Below, in pieces: positions 51,084 to 58,199 of a stretch of 64,000 bases of DNA (within the stretch, counting starts at the first letter, position 1; the number at the start of each line of letters is the position of its first letter). The DNA is taken from positions 1 through 64,000 of the forward strand of contig JAZQGY010000029.1 of assembly GCA_045540295.1 (NCBI GenBank). Direction: 5' to 3'. The notes beneath the pieces are model-generated. The model was not told the origin of the DNA, ran no database searches, and worked only from the letters and a program-made list of their open reading frames with translations. The DNA is from SIG452 sp045540295 (lineage in GTDB: Bacteria > Bacillota > Clostridia > UMGS1840). The translations under genes were made by a program, and so were the position numbers.

Positions 51084-52391
51084 TTACACTAATTTACGTT
51101 TGTCTACCACACGAACAGCTTTGCCTTCGCTTCGAACAATGGTTTTCGGTGCTACCAGATGTACTGCAGGATTGATGCCAAGCATGGTCTTCATTGCATT
51201 GGCAAGTGTTTTTTCCATTTTTAAAACTTCTGCAACTTTATCGGTGAACTGTTCGGGAGACATTTCTACGTGAACATCGAAGGTGTCGGTATTGTTCTTT
51301 CTGTCAACCAAGATTTGATAGTTGGGCTGATAGCCTTCGTTTAACAGAACGGTTTCAATCTGAGAGGGGAACACGTTCACGCCGCGGATAATCAGCATGT
51401 CGTCGGTTCTGCCCATAGGTTTCGCCATTTTTACCAAAGTTCTGCCACAGGAGCATTTTTTACGGGTCAGCACACAAATATCACGGGTTCTGTAACGGAG
51501 CAGGGGGAATGCTTCTTTATCCAAAGAGGTGAATACCAATTCGCCTTTTTCGCCTTCGGGAAGCACTTCTCCGGTATCGGGGTCAATAATTTCAGCATAG
51601 AAATGGTCTTCGTTGATATGCATACCGGTTTGTTCGCTACATTCAAATGCAACACCGGGGCCGGAGGTTTCGGTAAGACCGTAAATATCGTAAGCTTTAA
51701 TGCCCAGGGTTTCTTCAATATTGTGACGCATTTCTTCAGTCCAGGGTTCCGCACCGAAAATACCGGCTTTCAGAGGAATGTCTTCCGGCTTGTAGCCTTG
51801 TTCCTTTAAGGTTTCGCCAATATATGCCGCGTAAGAAGGAGTGCAGCATAGAATGGTTGCGCTAAGGTCATTCATAAACTGAATTTGACGCTCGGTGTTT
51901 CCGGAGGACATAGGTAGCGTTAAACATCCAACTTTATGTGAGCCACCGTTTAAGCCGGGGCCACCGGTAAACAGTCCGTAACCGTATGCAACCTGACAAA
52001 CATCCTTGTTGGTGCCGCCTGCTGCCGTAATTGCACGGGCACAGCAGTCTTCCCAGAGGTTCACGTCATTTTGAGTATAAAATGCTACCACACGGCGACC
52101 GGTTGTACCGGAGGTGGACTGAATACGCACACATTCGTCCAACGGTTTTGCTAACAGTCCGTAGGGATATGCATCTCTTAAATCTGCCTTGGTTAAGAAG
52201 GGAAGCTTATGTAAGTCTTCAATCCCTTTGATATCTTCGGGTTTCACGCCTTTTTCATCCATCAGATTACGGTAGTAAGCAACATTTTCGTAAACGTGTT
52301 TTACCTGCTTTACCAGTTTTTCTGATTGCAGTTTTTTCATGTCTTCGGGGTTCATGGTTTCAATTTCTTTTTGGTAGTAGTTCTGAGCCAT
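51084..52391 (-). CDS. paaK: Phenylacetate--CoA ligase
   Basis: AMP-forming ligase that activates phenylacetate or a related arylacetate to its CoA ester. The 435-residue length is typical. Motifs are IQSTSGTTGRRVVAFYT (AMP-binding P-loop), YGYGLFTGGPGLNGG, DIYGLTETSGPGVAFEC, LRYRTRDICVL, and the C-terminal MGRTDDMLIIRGVNVFPSQIE. In anaerobes it usually accompanies aryl-pyruvate ferredoxin oxidoreductase; none is in this window. A T-box leader with a TTC-type specifier precedes it and an ACT-domain gene follows it. Confidence 0.93.
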   Translation of the reverse strand: MAQNYYQKEIETMNPEDMKKLQSEKLVKQVKHVYENVAYYRNLMDEKGVKPEDIKGIEDLHKLPFLTKADLRDAYPYGLLAKPLDECVRIQSTSGTTGRRVVAFYTQNDVNLWEDCCARAITAAGGTNKDVCQVAYGYGLFTGGPGLNGGSHKVGCLTLPMSSGNTERQIQFMNDLSATILCCTPSYAAYIGETLKEQGYKPEDIPLKAGIFGAEPWTEEMRHNIEETLGIKAYDIYGLTETSGPGVAFECSEQTGMHINEDHFYAEIIDPDTGEVLPEGEKGELVFTSLDKEAFPLLRYRTRDICVLTRKKCSCGRTLVKMAKPMGRTDDMLIIRGVNVFPSQIETVLLNEGYQPNYQILVDRKNNTDTFDVHVEMSPEQFTDKVAEVLKMEKTLANAMKTMLGINPAVHLVAPKTIVRSEGKAVRVVDKRKLV

Positions 52392-52449
52392 TGGTCATCA
52401 TCCTTTCTTTTTTTGTGATTCTGGATTTCGGCTCACGCTTTTTAGAATA

Positions 52450-52743
52450 AAAAAACGCCCTCCGCAATCCGTTATCGGATACAGAGGACGAAAATAACAT
52501 TTCCGTGGTACCACCTCAGTTCGTCGCTATCTCACGGTAGCGACCTTATCAGGTACTATCATACCTTAGTTCTATAACGGGAACACCCGTTGCATCCTAC
52601 TTAAAGATTTCTCTTGTTCAGTGCACTGCTAACAGAAGGAATTCGAGAAGGAAGATACCATTGTCTTGCACCAACCGACAACTCTCTTTGCGGCTCTTTC
52701 CAACCTACTGGTTTCTGCTCATCGCATTTATTATTTAGTTGAC
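52450..52743 (-). ncRNA. T-box leader, probable phenylalanine specifier
   Basis: The minus strand carries stem I with ACCAGTAGG (AGTA loop E), AGAGAG, and GGTTGGTGCAAGAC. The 3' side of stem I reads GAATTCCTTCTG, where TTC lies one base before the lower helix, the specifier position. The T-box AGGTGGTACCACGG lies at 52503-52516. The terminator GTCCTCTG...CGGAGGGC with TTTTTTT is at about 52450-52490. It should let uncharged tRNA raise paaK-ACT expression. The class is certain; Phe is my reading of the loop, and the base after the codon is C rather than the usual purine. Confidence 0.86.
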
Positions 52744-52749
52744 ACATTA

Positions 52750-52778
52750 ATTTTAGCACCATCATTTTCAAATGTCAA
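52750..52778 (-). promoter_or_regulatory. Promoter of the T-box/paaK unit
   Basis: On the minus strand TTGACA (plus 52773-52778), a 17-base spacer and TAAAAT (plus 52750-52755), just upstream of the T-box leader. Confidence 0.8.
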
Positions 52779-52811
52779 TACCTTTTTTGAAAAAAATACC
52801 ACACAAAACTG

Positions 52812-52845
52812 AAAAAAGAGTGTTGCAATTGCAACACTCTTTTTT
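52812..52845. terminator. Bidirectional loopless-palindrome terminator
   Basis: AAAAAAGAGTGTTGCAA and its exact complement meet with no spacer, a 34-base palindrome. It ends the minus-strand membrane protein gene. It differs by one base from the hairpin at 50586. Confidence 0.85.
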
Positions 52846-52852
52846 TGCTTGT

Positions 52853-53311
52853 TTAATAGTGATAAATCCAAGAAGATTGCACTAAAAATGTGTATGGTGC
52901 AGTAGCTACGGCAAATGTAAGCGCACACCATAACCGCACTTTTTTATCACAGTCTTTAAAGGTGATGAAATAATTGGAAAGAAAAATGTAGACTGCGGAA
53001 ATCAAAAGGGCAGGAACAGTGATAAACCATTCGTCTCCCATTCGGACACCGGGCAATTCTTTAATCACACAAAAGAAGAGCAACACACTTCCAAATAAAT
53101 CGGAAAGTAACCCGAAACCGTAAACTTTCCAGATTCTTTTCCAAAAAGATTGCTTGATTTCTGCAAATTTAAAAATCTTCAGCAAAAGAAATAATACGAA
53201 ACCGTCGACAATAAAGTTTCCGATGAGAGTTAACCCCCAACCGAGGGGAGAAAGCTTCAGAAGCATCCAAAACGGGAAAAAAACATTGTATAAGGTGATG
53301 TCTTTTTTCAT
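52853..53311 (-). CDS. Hypothetical four-helix membrane protein
   Basis: A 152-residue protein with four hydrophobic segments (FPFWMLLKLSPLGWGLTLIG, GFVLFLLLKIF, LLSDLFGSVLLFFCVI, FITVPALLISAVYIFLSNYF) and a fifth weaker one (LWCALTFAVATAPYTFLV). I do not recognise the family. It starts at 53311, directly after the proS stop, with only a weak GGGGTAAAG upstream inside proS, so translation is probably coupled. Confidence 0.6.
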   Translation of the reverse strand: MKKDITLYNVFFPFWMLLKLSPLGWGLTLIGNFIVDGFVLFLLLKIFKFAEIKQSFWKRIWKVYGFGLLSDLFGSVLLFFCVIKELPGVRMGDEWFITVPALLISAVYIFLSNYFITFKDCDKKVRLWCALTFAVATAPYTFLVQSSWIYHY

Positions 53312-53312
53312 T

Positions 53313-54743
53313 TTAGTATGCTTTACCCCAGTAGAGCATTTTTTTGGCAGGCTTTCCGCAACATACACATTTGTCGGAGATTTCTTCCTGCTCGAAGGGG
53401 ATACAACGGCTGGTAACGGTGGTTTCTTCTTTGATTTTTAGTTCACATGCTTCGTCGCCACACCACATGGCTTTAATAAAGCCGGGTTTGTTTTGTGCAA
53501 TGTCTTTTAATTCATCAAAGTCTCTTGCTACGGAGGTGGTTTCTTCTCTGTGCTTTAATGCTTTCTGGAACAGTGCATCCTGGATGGTAGCAAGCATTTC
53601 TTTCACTTCTTCGGCAATGTTGTCTAAAGATACCACTTTCTTTTCACGGGTATCACGACGAACTAAAACTGCCTGATTGTTCTCAATATCCTTGGGACCT
53701 AATTCAATTCTCAGCGGTACACCTTTCATTTCGTGTTCCGCAAATTTCCATCCGGGAGATTTATCGCTGTCGTCTAATTTTACGGTGAAATCGGAAAGCA
53801 TTTCCTTCACTTCACGGCATTTTTCCAAAACGCCTTCCTTATGCTGTGCAATGGGAATCAATGCAACCTGAATGGGTGCAATGTTGGGAGGCAGAACCAG
53901 ACCGGAATCGTCGCCGTGTACCATAATGATGGCACCGATCAGACGGGTGGAAACACCCCAGGATGTCTGATGAACATTGGTTAACTTGTTGTCTTTCCCG
54001 GTAAATTCAATGCCGAATGCTTTGGCGAAGCCGTCACCGAAGTTATGGGAGGTACCGCTTTGCAGAGCTTTACCGTCATGCATTAAGCTTTCGATGGTGT
54101 AGGTTGCAACTGCACCTGCAAATTTTTCTTTATCGGTTTTTTGACCTTTTACCACGGGAATTGCTAAGTACTGTTCGCAGAAATCAGCGTACACATTCAG
54201 CATGCGGATGGTTTCTTCCTGAGCTTCTTCAGCGGTAGCATGTGCGGTGTGACCTTCCTGCCATAAAAATTCGCAGGAACGAAGGAAGGGACGGGTGGTT
54301 TTTTCCCATCTTACCACGGAGCACCACTGGTTATATAATTTGGGTAAATCTCTGTAGGATTCAATAATATTAGCATAGTGATCGCAGAATAAGGTTTCAC
54401 TGGTAGGACGCACACAAAGACGTTCTGTGAGTTTTTCATTACCGCCATGAGTTACCCAGGCAACCTCGGGAGCAAAGCCTTCTACGTGGTCTTTTTCTTT
54501 ATTTAGCAGACCTTCGGGAATGAACATGGGCATATACACATTTTCATGTCCGGTTTCTTTGAATTTCTGATTCAATACCTTCTGAATGTTTTCCCAAATG
54601 GCATAGCCGTAGGGACGGATAATCATACAGCCTCTTACAGAGGAGTAGTCAATTAAGTCTGCTTTTTTTACAATGTCGGTATACCATTTTGCAAAATCCA
54701 CATCCATAGATGTGATTTCGGTTACTAATTTTTTGTCTTGCAT
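53313..54743 (-). CDS. proS: Prolyl-tRNA synthetase, eukaryote/archaeal-like short class
   Basis: Attaches proline to tRNA-Pro. The 476-residue enzyme lacks the YbaK editing insertion of the E. coli type. It has class II motif 1 (GCMIIRPYGYAIWENIQKVL), motif 2 (NQWCSVVRWEKTTRPFLRSC), the SGTSHNFGDGFAKAFGI region and motif 3 near GVSTRLIGAIIMVHGDDSG. A C-terminal zinc-binding domain ends CVCCGKPAKKMLYWGKAY, with other Cys in MWCGDEACE. The class is typical of ProS type 3 found in Clostridia. It is followed with no gap by a membrane protein gene. Confidence 0.95.
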   Translation of the reverse strand: MQDKKLVTEITSMDVDFAKWYTDIVKKADLIDYSSVRGCMIIRPYGYAIWENIQKVLNQKFKETGHENVYMPMFIPEGLLNKEKDHVEGFAPEVAWVTHGGNEKLTERLCVRPTSETLFCDHYANIIESYRDLPKLYNQWCSVVRWEKTTRPFLRSCEFLWQEGHTAHATAEEAQEETIRMLNVYADFCEQYLAIPVVKGQKTDKEKFAGAVATYTIESLMHDGKALQSGTSHNFGDGFAKAFGIEFTGKDNKLTNVHQTSWGVSTRLIGAIIMVHGDDSGLVLPPNIAPIQVALIPIAQHKEGVLEKCREVKEMLSDFTVKLDDSDKSPGWKFAEHEMKGVPLRIELGPKDIENNQAVLVRRDTREKKVVSLDNIAEEVKEMLATIQDALFQKALKHREETTSVARDFDELKDIAQNKPGFIKAMWCGDEACELKIKEETTVTSRCIPFEQEEISDKCVCCGKPAKKMLYWGKAY

Positions 54744-54760
54744 GGTTTTATATTCCTTTC

Positions 54761-56065
54761 TTATTTTTCAGGTTGTTTAAAATAATCACGGTTTACAACA
54801 GTATTGATGTATGCTGCGGTAACGGATAAGTCTTTTTGAAACTGTTCTTCTGCATAACCGGCATGCAGTTCATCTTTTACTTCGGTGTAGGGAACACCGT
54901 TTTCGTAGTCTGCTACCTTTTTTATGATGTGATATCCGTATTGACTTTTTACAACATCGGAGATTTCACCTTCTGCTAAGGCAAGGGCGCCGTTGTAAAA
55001 TTCGGGGACCATATCGCCTTCACGGAAGATGTATCCTTCAGGATAGGTTTTGGAACCGGGATCTTCGGAGTATTCTGCCATCAGCTTATCAAAATCTTCG
55101 GGATTCTTTTCAAGCTTTGCTAAAATTTCTTCGGCAAGTGTTTTTGCACTGTCGTCTTCCGTTTCCATAATTAAAATGTGTTTTGCCTTCATCCATTTGC
55201 CGGAGGCATACTTTGATTTTGCCAACTCTGCCTGCAACGCTTCTTCGCTGGGAACATAATATGCTTTTGCGGCATCAATATCAATTTCATACTGATAAAA
55301 TAAAGCTTTTACGAAGAGTTCTTTCATCAGTTCCTTGTTTTGAATTTGCAGTTGGTCAAAGAGAACATCAATCTGATTTGATTCTAAAAATGACGAATAG
55401 TTTTCATCAGTTACCATTTTTTCGCCCAGCAGGGCTGCAGCTCTTAAGTAGGTAATATCCATTTCAGAAAAAGATCCGTTAAAAGTTAAGAAATTATATA
55501 AATCCTTATAAACACTACTGTTTAACATTGTTCCGTCGTAATATAATACGTCGTCTTCCTGGAAGGCAATGAATTCTGGGGAATAAATTTTAATCGCACC
55601 AATGGTGGGGTCTTCAAAAATATGGCAATGCAGTGTGTCATAGAAAAACTGGAGTGGAACATAGGTGGTTCCCTTGTATAAAAAGTGAGGAGTTTCAACC
55701 ATTTCACCGTTCACACGGATGGTTAAATCGTCTTTATGAACCATGAAGCTTGCAGCTTTTGGTGTTGGGGGAGTCCGATATTCCATGCTATTGAGTGTCG
55801 GCTCCTGAGTTTTTGTGGCAGAAAGGTCGATGCTTCTGTCGTCGTTCCAGGTGATTTCATAGCCAAAGCCTTCGCTGACTGCCCGAAGTGGCATAAACAA
55901 GTTGTTATCAATTGCATAGTTATGTGCATCCATATAGGTTCCGTTAATGCTGATATACATATCATCCTGGTATGCAGCAATTTTTTCTTCTGCTGCAAAG
56001 GCAGGCAGAGAAAATAACATGGAAAGTAACAGTACCCAGCCAACAATTTGTCTTAATTTTTTCAT
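54761..56065 (-). CDS. Secreted parvulin-type peptidyl-prolyl isomerase with copper-amine-oxidase-like domain
   Basis: A 434-residue exported foldase. Residues 1-25 are a signal peptide (IVGWVLLLSMLFSLPAFAA). Residues about 30-150 are a copper amine oxidase N-terminal-like stalk domain (MPLRAVSEGFGYEITWNDD, TTYVPLQFFYD). A SurA/PrsA-type helical region follows, and then a PpiC rotamase (KAKHILIME near residue 295, FDKLMAEYSEDPGSKTYPEG, SQYGYHIIKKV). It probably assists folding of exported proteins on the outer face of the membrane. It lacks a lipobox, unlike PrsA. It precedes proS by 17 bases on the same strand. Confidence 0.87.
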   Translation of the reverse strand: MKKLRQIVGWVLLLSMLFSLPAFAAEEKIAAYQDDMYISINGTYMDAHNYAIDNNLFMPLRAVSEGFGYEITWNDDRSIDLSATKTQEPTLNSMEYRTPPTPKAASFMVHKDDLTIRVNGEMVETPHFLYKGTTYVPLQFFYDTLHCHIFEDPTIGAIKIYSPEFIAFQEDDVLYYDGTMLNSSVYKDLYNFLTFNGSFSEMDITYLRAAALLGEKMVTDENYSSFLESNQIDVLFDQLQIQNKELMKELFVKALFYQYEIDIDAAKAYYVPSEEALQAELAKSKYASGKWMKAKHILIMETEDDSAKTLAEEILAKLEKNPEDFDKLMAEYSEDPGSKTYPEGYIFREGDMVPEFYNGALALAEGEISDVVKSQYGYHIIKKVADYENGVPYTEVKDELHAGYAEEQFQKDLSVTAAYINTVVNRDYFKQPEK

Positions 56066-56173
56066 CAGTTTATAATACCTCCCGGAGAATAGTTTTTAAC
56101 TAATGTATTATAGCAGATTTTTTTTAGTTTGTCTATAGCATTTGTAAAAGATTTTGCAGATTTTTTGCATAAA

Positions 56174-56201
56174 AAAAGCCAAATCCGAAGATTTGGCTTT
56201 T
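56174..56201. terminator. Terminator downstream of the aldolase
   Basis: AAAAGCCAAATC and GATTTGGCTTTT form a 12-base-pair stem with a CGAA tetraloop, 14 bases after the aldolase stop on the minus strand. Confidence 0.9.
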
Positions 56202-56215
56202 ATCTTTTGTTCGAT

Positions 56216-57055
56216 TTACGCTTTGCCGCTGGAACCAAAGAGAATCATTTTTTCTCTTACAATTTCCTGAACGGATTTTTTTGCAACCTGCAGAGCAATT
56301 TCAAAGTTGGTGTTTTCATTGAATGCGAAGGTGTATGCTCTGTGTGCTGCCATACACATTTCAGTACAGATGTTAACTTTTCTGATACCGTTTTTGATGG
56401 TGTTTCTGAAGTCATCATCACTTAAACCGGAACCGCCGTGCAATACCAACGGTTTTTCTGCGATATCATAGATTTCTTTTAATCTGCCGATATCCAGCTT
56501 CGGTTTTACTTTATACTGACCGTGTGCAGTACCGATTGCAACAGCTAATGCATCAATGTCTGCACGACGGATGAAATCGTTTACCTGGTCCACATTGGTA
56601 TACATTGCTTCGTGACCGTCATCAGCGCCGCCTTCTGCACCGCCAACATGACCTAATTCTGCTTCCACACTAACGCCTAATGCGTGTGCAATTTTGGAAA
56701 TTTCTTTGGTGTTTGCAATGTTTTCTTCATAGGGCAGAGCACTACCGTCATACATAACGGAGGTGAAGCCGCCTTTCATTGCGGTTAAGATTTTTTTGTA
56801 GTTGGTACCGTGGTCAAAATGTAAGCAAACGGGAACGGTTGCTTCTTTTGCGATTTTATTCATAATATGGCAAGCATAATCAAAGGGAATCACAGGAAGA
56901 TGAACTTCTGCAACCCCTAAGATAATGGGGGAGCGTTCTTCTTCTGCAGCATCAATAATCCCTCTTGCCATTTCTAAGTTCAGCATGTTGAATAAACCAA
57001 CGCCATACTTCTTTTGTTCGGCATCTTTTAAAATTTCTTCTAAAGTTACCAGCAT
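56216..57055 (-). CDS. fba: Class II fructose-bisphosphate/ketose-bisphosphate aldolase
   Basis: Zinc-dependent aldolase for glycolysis or a related ketose bisphosphate. The 279-residue length fits the FbaA/GatY group. Zinc ligands appear in CLHFDHGTNYKKI (His after catalytic Asp, near residue 80), VSVEAELGHVGGAEGG (Glu/His near 132), and VLHGGSGLSDDDF near 200. AIGTAHGQYKVKPKLD precedes the last. Whether its substrate is fructose- or tagatose-bisphosphate cannot be told from sequence by eye. It has its own promoter and terminator. Confidence 0.9.
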   Translation of the reverse strand: MLVTLEEILKDAEQKKYGVGLFNMLNLEMARGIIDAAEEERSPIILGVAEVHLPVIPFDYACHIMNKIAKEATVPVCLHFDHGTNYKKILTAMKGGFTSVMYDGSALPYEENIANTKEISKIAHALGVSVEAELGHVGGAEGGADDGHEAMYTNVDQVNDFIRRADIDALAVAIGTAHGQYKVKPKLDIGRLKEIYDIAEKPLVLHGGSGLSDDDFRNTIKNGIRKVNICTEMCMAAHRAYTFAFNENTNFEIALQVAKKSVQEIVREKMILFGSSGKA

Positions 57056-57151
57056 TTCTTTTCGATCTCCTATCTATAAAATGTAAATAATAAACCATAG
57101 GATGCCTGACTTAAACTGCCAAAATTCGCCTATTTTTCATTCAGCGGTTTT

Positions 57152-57180
57152 ATTATAGCACATCAGTTTTGAAAATGCAA
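57152..57180 (-). promoter_or_regulatory. Promoter of the aldolase gene
   Basis: On the minus strand TTGCAT (plus 57175-57180), a 17-base spacer and TATAAT (plus 57152-57157). The bases to the right, 57181-57262, are an A-rich low-complexity run with repeated CAAAA units and no recognised feature. Confidence 0.75.
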
Positions 57181-57322
57181 TAGGAAAACCGAAAAAAATC
57201 AAAAATAACCAAAATAAAACAAAAACAATCAAAGAAAAGCAAAAAGAACACGAAAATAAATAGTTGAATCTATAGGGAAGATTTTCGTTATCCTTCAAAT
57301 CAAAGCTGTTTCATGTCAAGAC

Positions 57323-57397
57323 TGTCATTCTGAGGGAATATATTGACCGAAGAATCTCAGTGTTTTTGTAGGATTCTTCGCTTTGCTCAGAATGACA
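57323..57397. repeat. Dispersed palindromic repeat element (TGTCATTCTGAG type)
   Basis: TGTCATTCTGAG at 57323-57334 and its exact complement at 57386-57397 enclose GAAGAATC (57349-57356) and GATTCTTC (57372-57379). This nested palindrome resembles REP/MITE-like elements with the same GTCATTCTGAG...GAAGAATCT wording that recur in many bacterial genomes. Only one copy is in the window. Confidence 0.75.
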
Positions 57398-57459
57398 ATT
57401 TTTGAAAGTGTGCTCCAATCAGTATTCCATAAAGGATTTTTTGATTCTTAAAAAAATAC

Positions 57460-57488
57460 TTGTATTTTTTAGTAATCTGTGATATAAT
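57460..57488 (+). promoter_or_regulatory. Promoter of the structured RNA / SLOG unit
   Basis: TTGTAT at 57460-57465, a 17-base spacer and TATAAT at 57483-57488 with TGTG just before it (extended -10). The predicted start near 57494-57496 coincides with the first base of the RNA closing stem. Confidence 0.8.
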
Positions 57489-57493
57489 GTATA

Positions 57494-57702
57494 TGCTACA
57501 TTTTTACTCAGTTTTTATAAACAGAGAAATATTATTTTGCCCAGAGGGTACGCTAAGTAAAAAGCGTACGCTCTTGTTTCATCATACTCTGGGCGAATTT
57601 GTCTGTGTTATGAAGTAAAAGTGTAGCAACTTACAGAAACGGAGTCAGTACGTTTTTTGGTGCGTGGCTCTGCTTTTAAGTAGGCTACGCACTTTTTTAT
57701 TT
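57494..57702 (+). ncRNA. Candidate riboswitch/attenuator RNA upstream of SLOG gene, class unrecognised
   Basis: A 14-base-pair closing stem P1 joins 57495-57508 to 57614-57627 with one G-U pair. Inside are P2 (ATAA/TTAT and ACAGA/TCTGT, 57517-57525 with 57602-57611), P3 (GCCCAGAG/CTCTGGGC, 57539-57546 with 57587-57594) and P4 (GTACGCT/AGCGTAC, 57548-57554 with 57563-57569). A terminator follows: GTGCGTGGC/GCTACGCAC (57660-57668 with 57684-57692) and TTTTTTATTT. CGGAGTCA (57640-57647) can pair with TGGCTCTG (57665-57672), and the P1 3' strand (57621-57627) with the terminator 3' arm. This gives mutually exclusive states. Ligand unknown. Confidence 0.65.
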
Positions 57703-57715
57703 GGGGTATGACAAT

Positions 57716-58174
57716 ATGAAACGAGTAACCTTTTGCGGACACCGGGAGCTATCTTTGAAAGAAAAATCTTTTTTAGAGATACGATTGTATTATGAATTGC
57801 AGATATTGATTAAACACGGTGCCGAGGAGTTTTTGCTTGGCGGTTATGGTGACTTTGATTTGTTGTCTGCAAAAGTGGTCAAGCAATTAAAACAGAAATA
57901 CCCTCATATCCGATCTGTTTTGGTACTTGCTTATTTGCATCAGAGGTATGAAGAAGATTTATATGATGAGATTGAATATCCACCTTTGGAAAAGGTTCCA
58001 AAACCACTTGCAATCATTAAACGGAATGAATATATGGTAAAACAATCGGATACCATTGTTTCCTATGTCATATACAGCTTTGGTGGTGCAGCACAAACAT
58101 TTCAATTTGCTCTGAGAAATCAAAAAACTGTCATTTGTATGGCGAACTGTAACAAAAAAGGAACTGATTTTTAA
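57716..58174 (+). CDS. SLOG-like nucleotide-binding protein behind a structured leader
   Basis: A 152-residue protein with the same opening as the DUF1273/SLOG group: KRVTFCGHREL, then FLLGGYGDFDLLSAKVVKQL (glycine loop and D), a VLVLAYL strand, NEYMVKQSDTIVSYVIYSFG and GGAAQTFQFALRNQKTV. SLOG proteins bind nucleotide-like ligands. The partner or enzyme activity is unknown. Start ATG 57716 follows GGGGT at 57703-57707; TTG 57701 is an alternative that overlaps the terminator T-run. Expression is probably set by the attenuator just upstream. Distantly related to the protein at 4524. Confidence 0.7.
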   Translation: MKRVTFCGHRELSLKEKSFLEIRLYYELQILIKHGAEEFLLGGYGDFDLLSAKVVKQLKQKYPHIRSVLVLAYLHQRYEEDLYDEIEYPPLEKVPKPLAIIKRNEYMVKQSDTIVSYVIYSFGGAAQTFQFALRNQKTVICMANCNKKGTDF

Positions 58175-58193
58175 AATAATCAGCTCCTTTTTT
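58154..58193. terminator. Bidirectional terminator
   Basis: AAAAAAGGA-CTGATT and AATCAG-TCCTTTTTT pair with one mismatch around an A/T loop. It overlaps the end of the SLOG gene and lies after glgA on the minus strand. Confidence 0.75.
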
Positions 58194-58199
58194 CGTTTA

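Noticed and set aside
57494..57702. 6S RNA
   Set aside because: A long closing stem is present, but the attached terminator with competing antiterminator and the abutting gene fit cis-regulation better, and the internal layout lacks a clear central promoter-like bubble.
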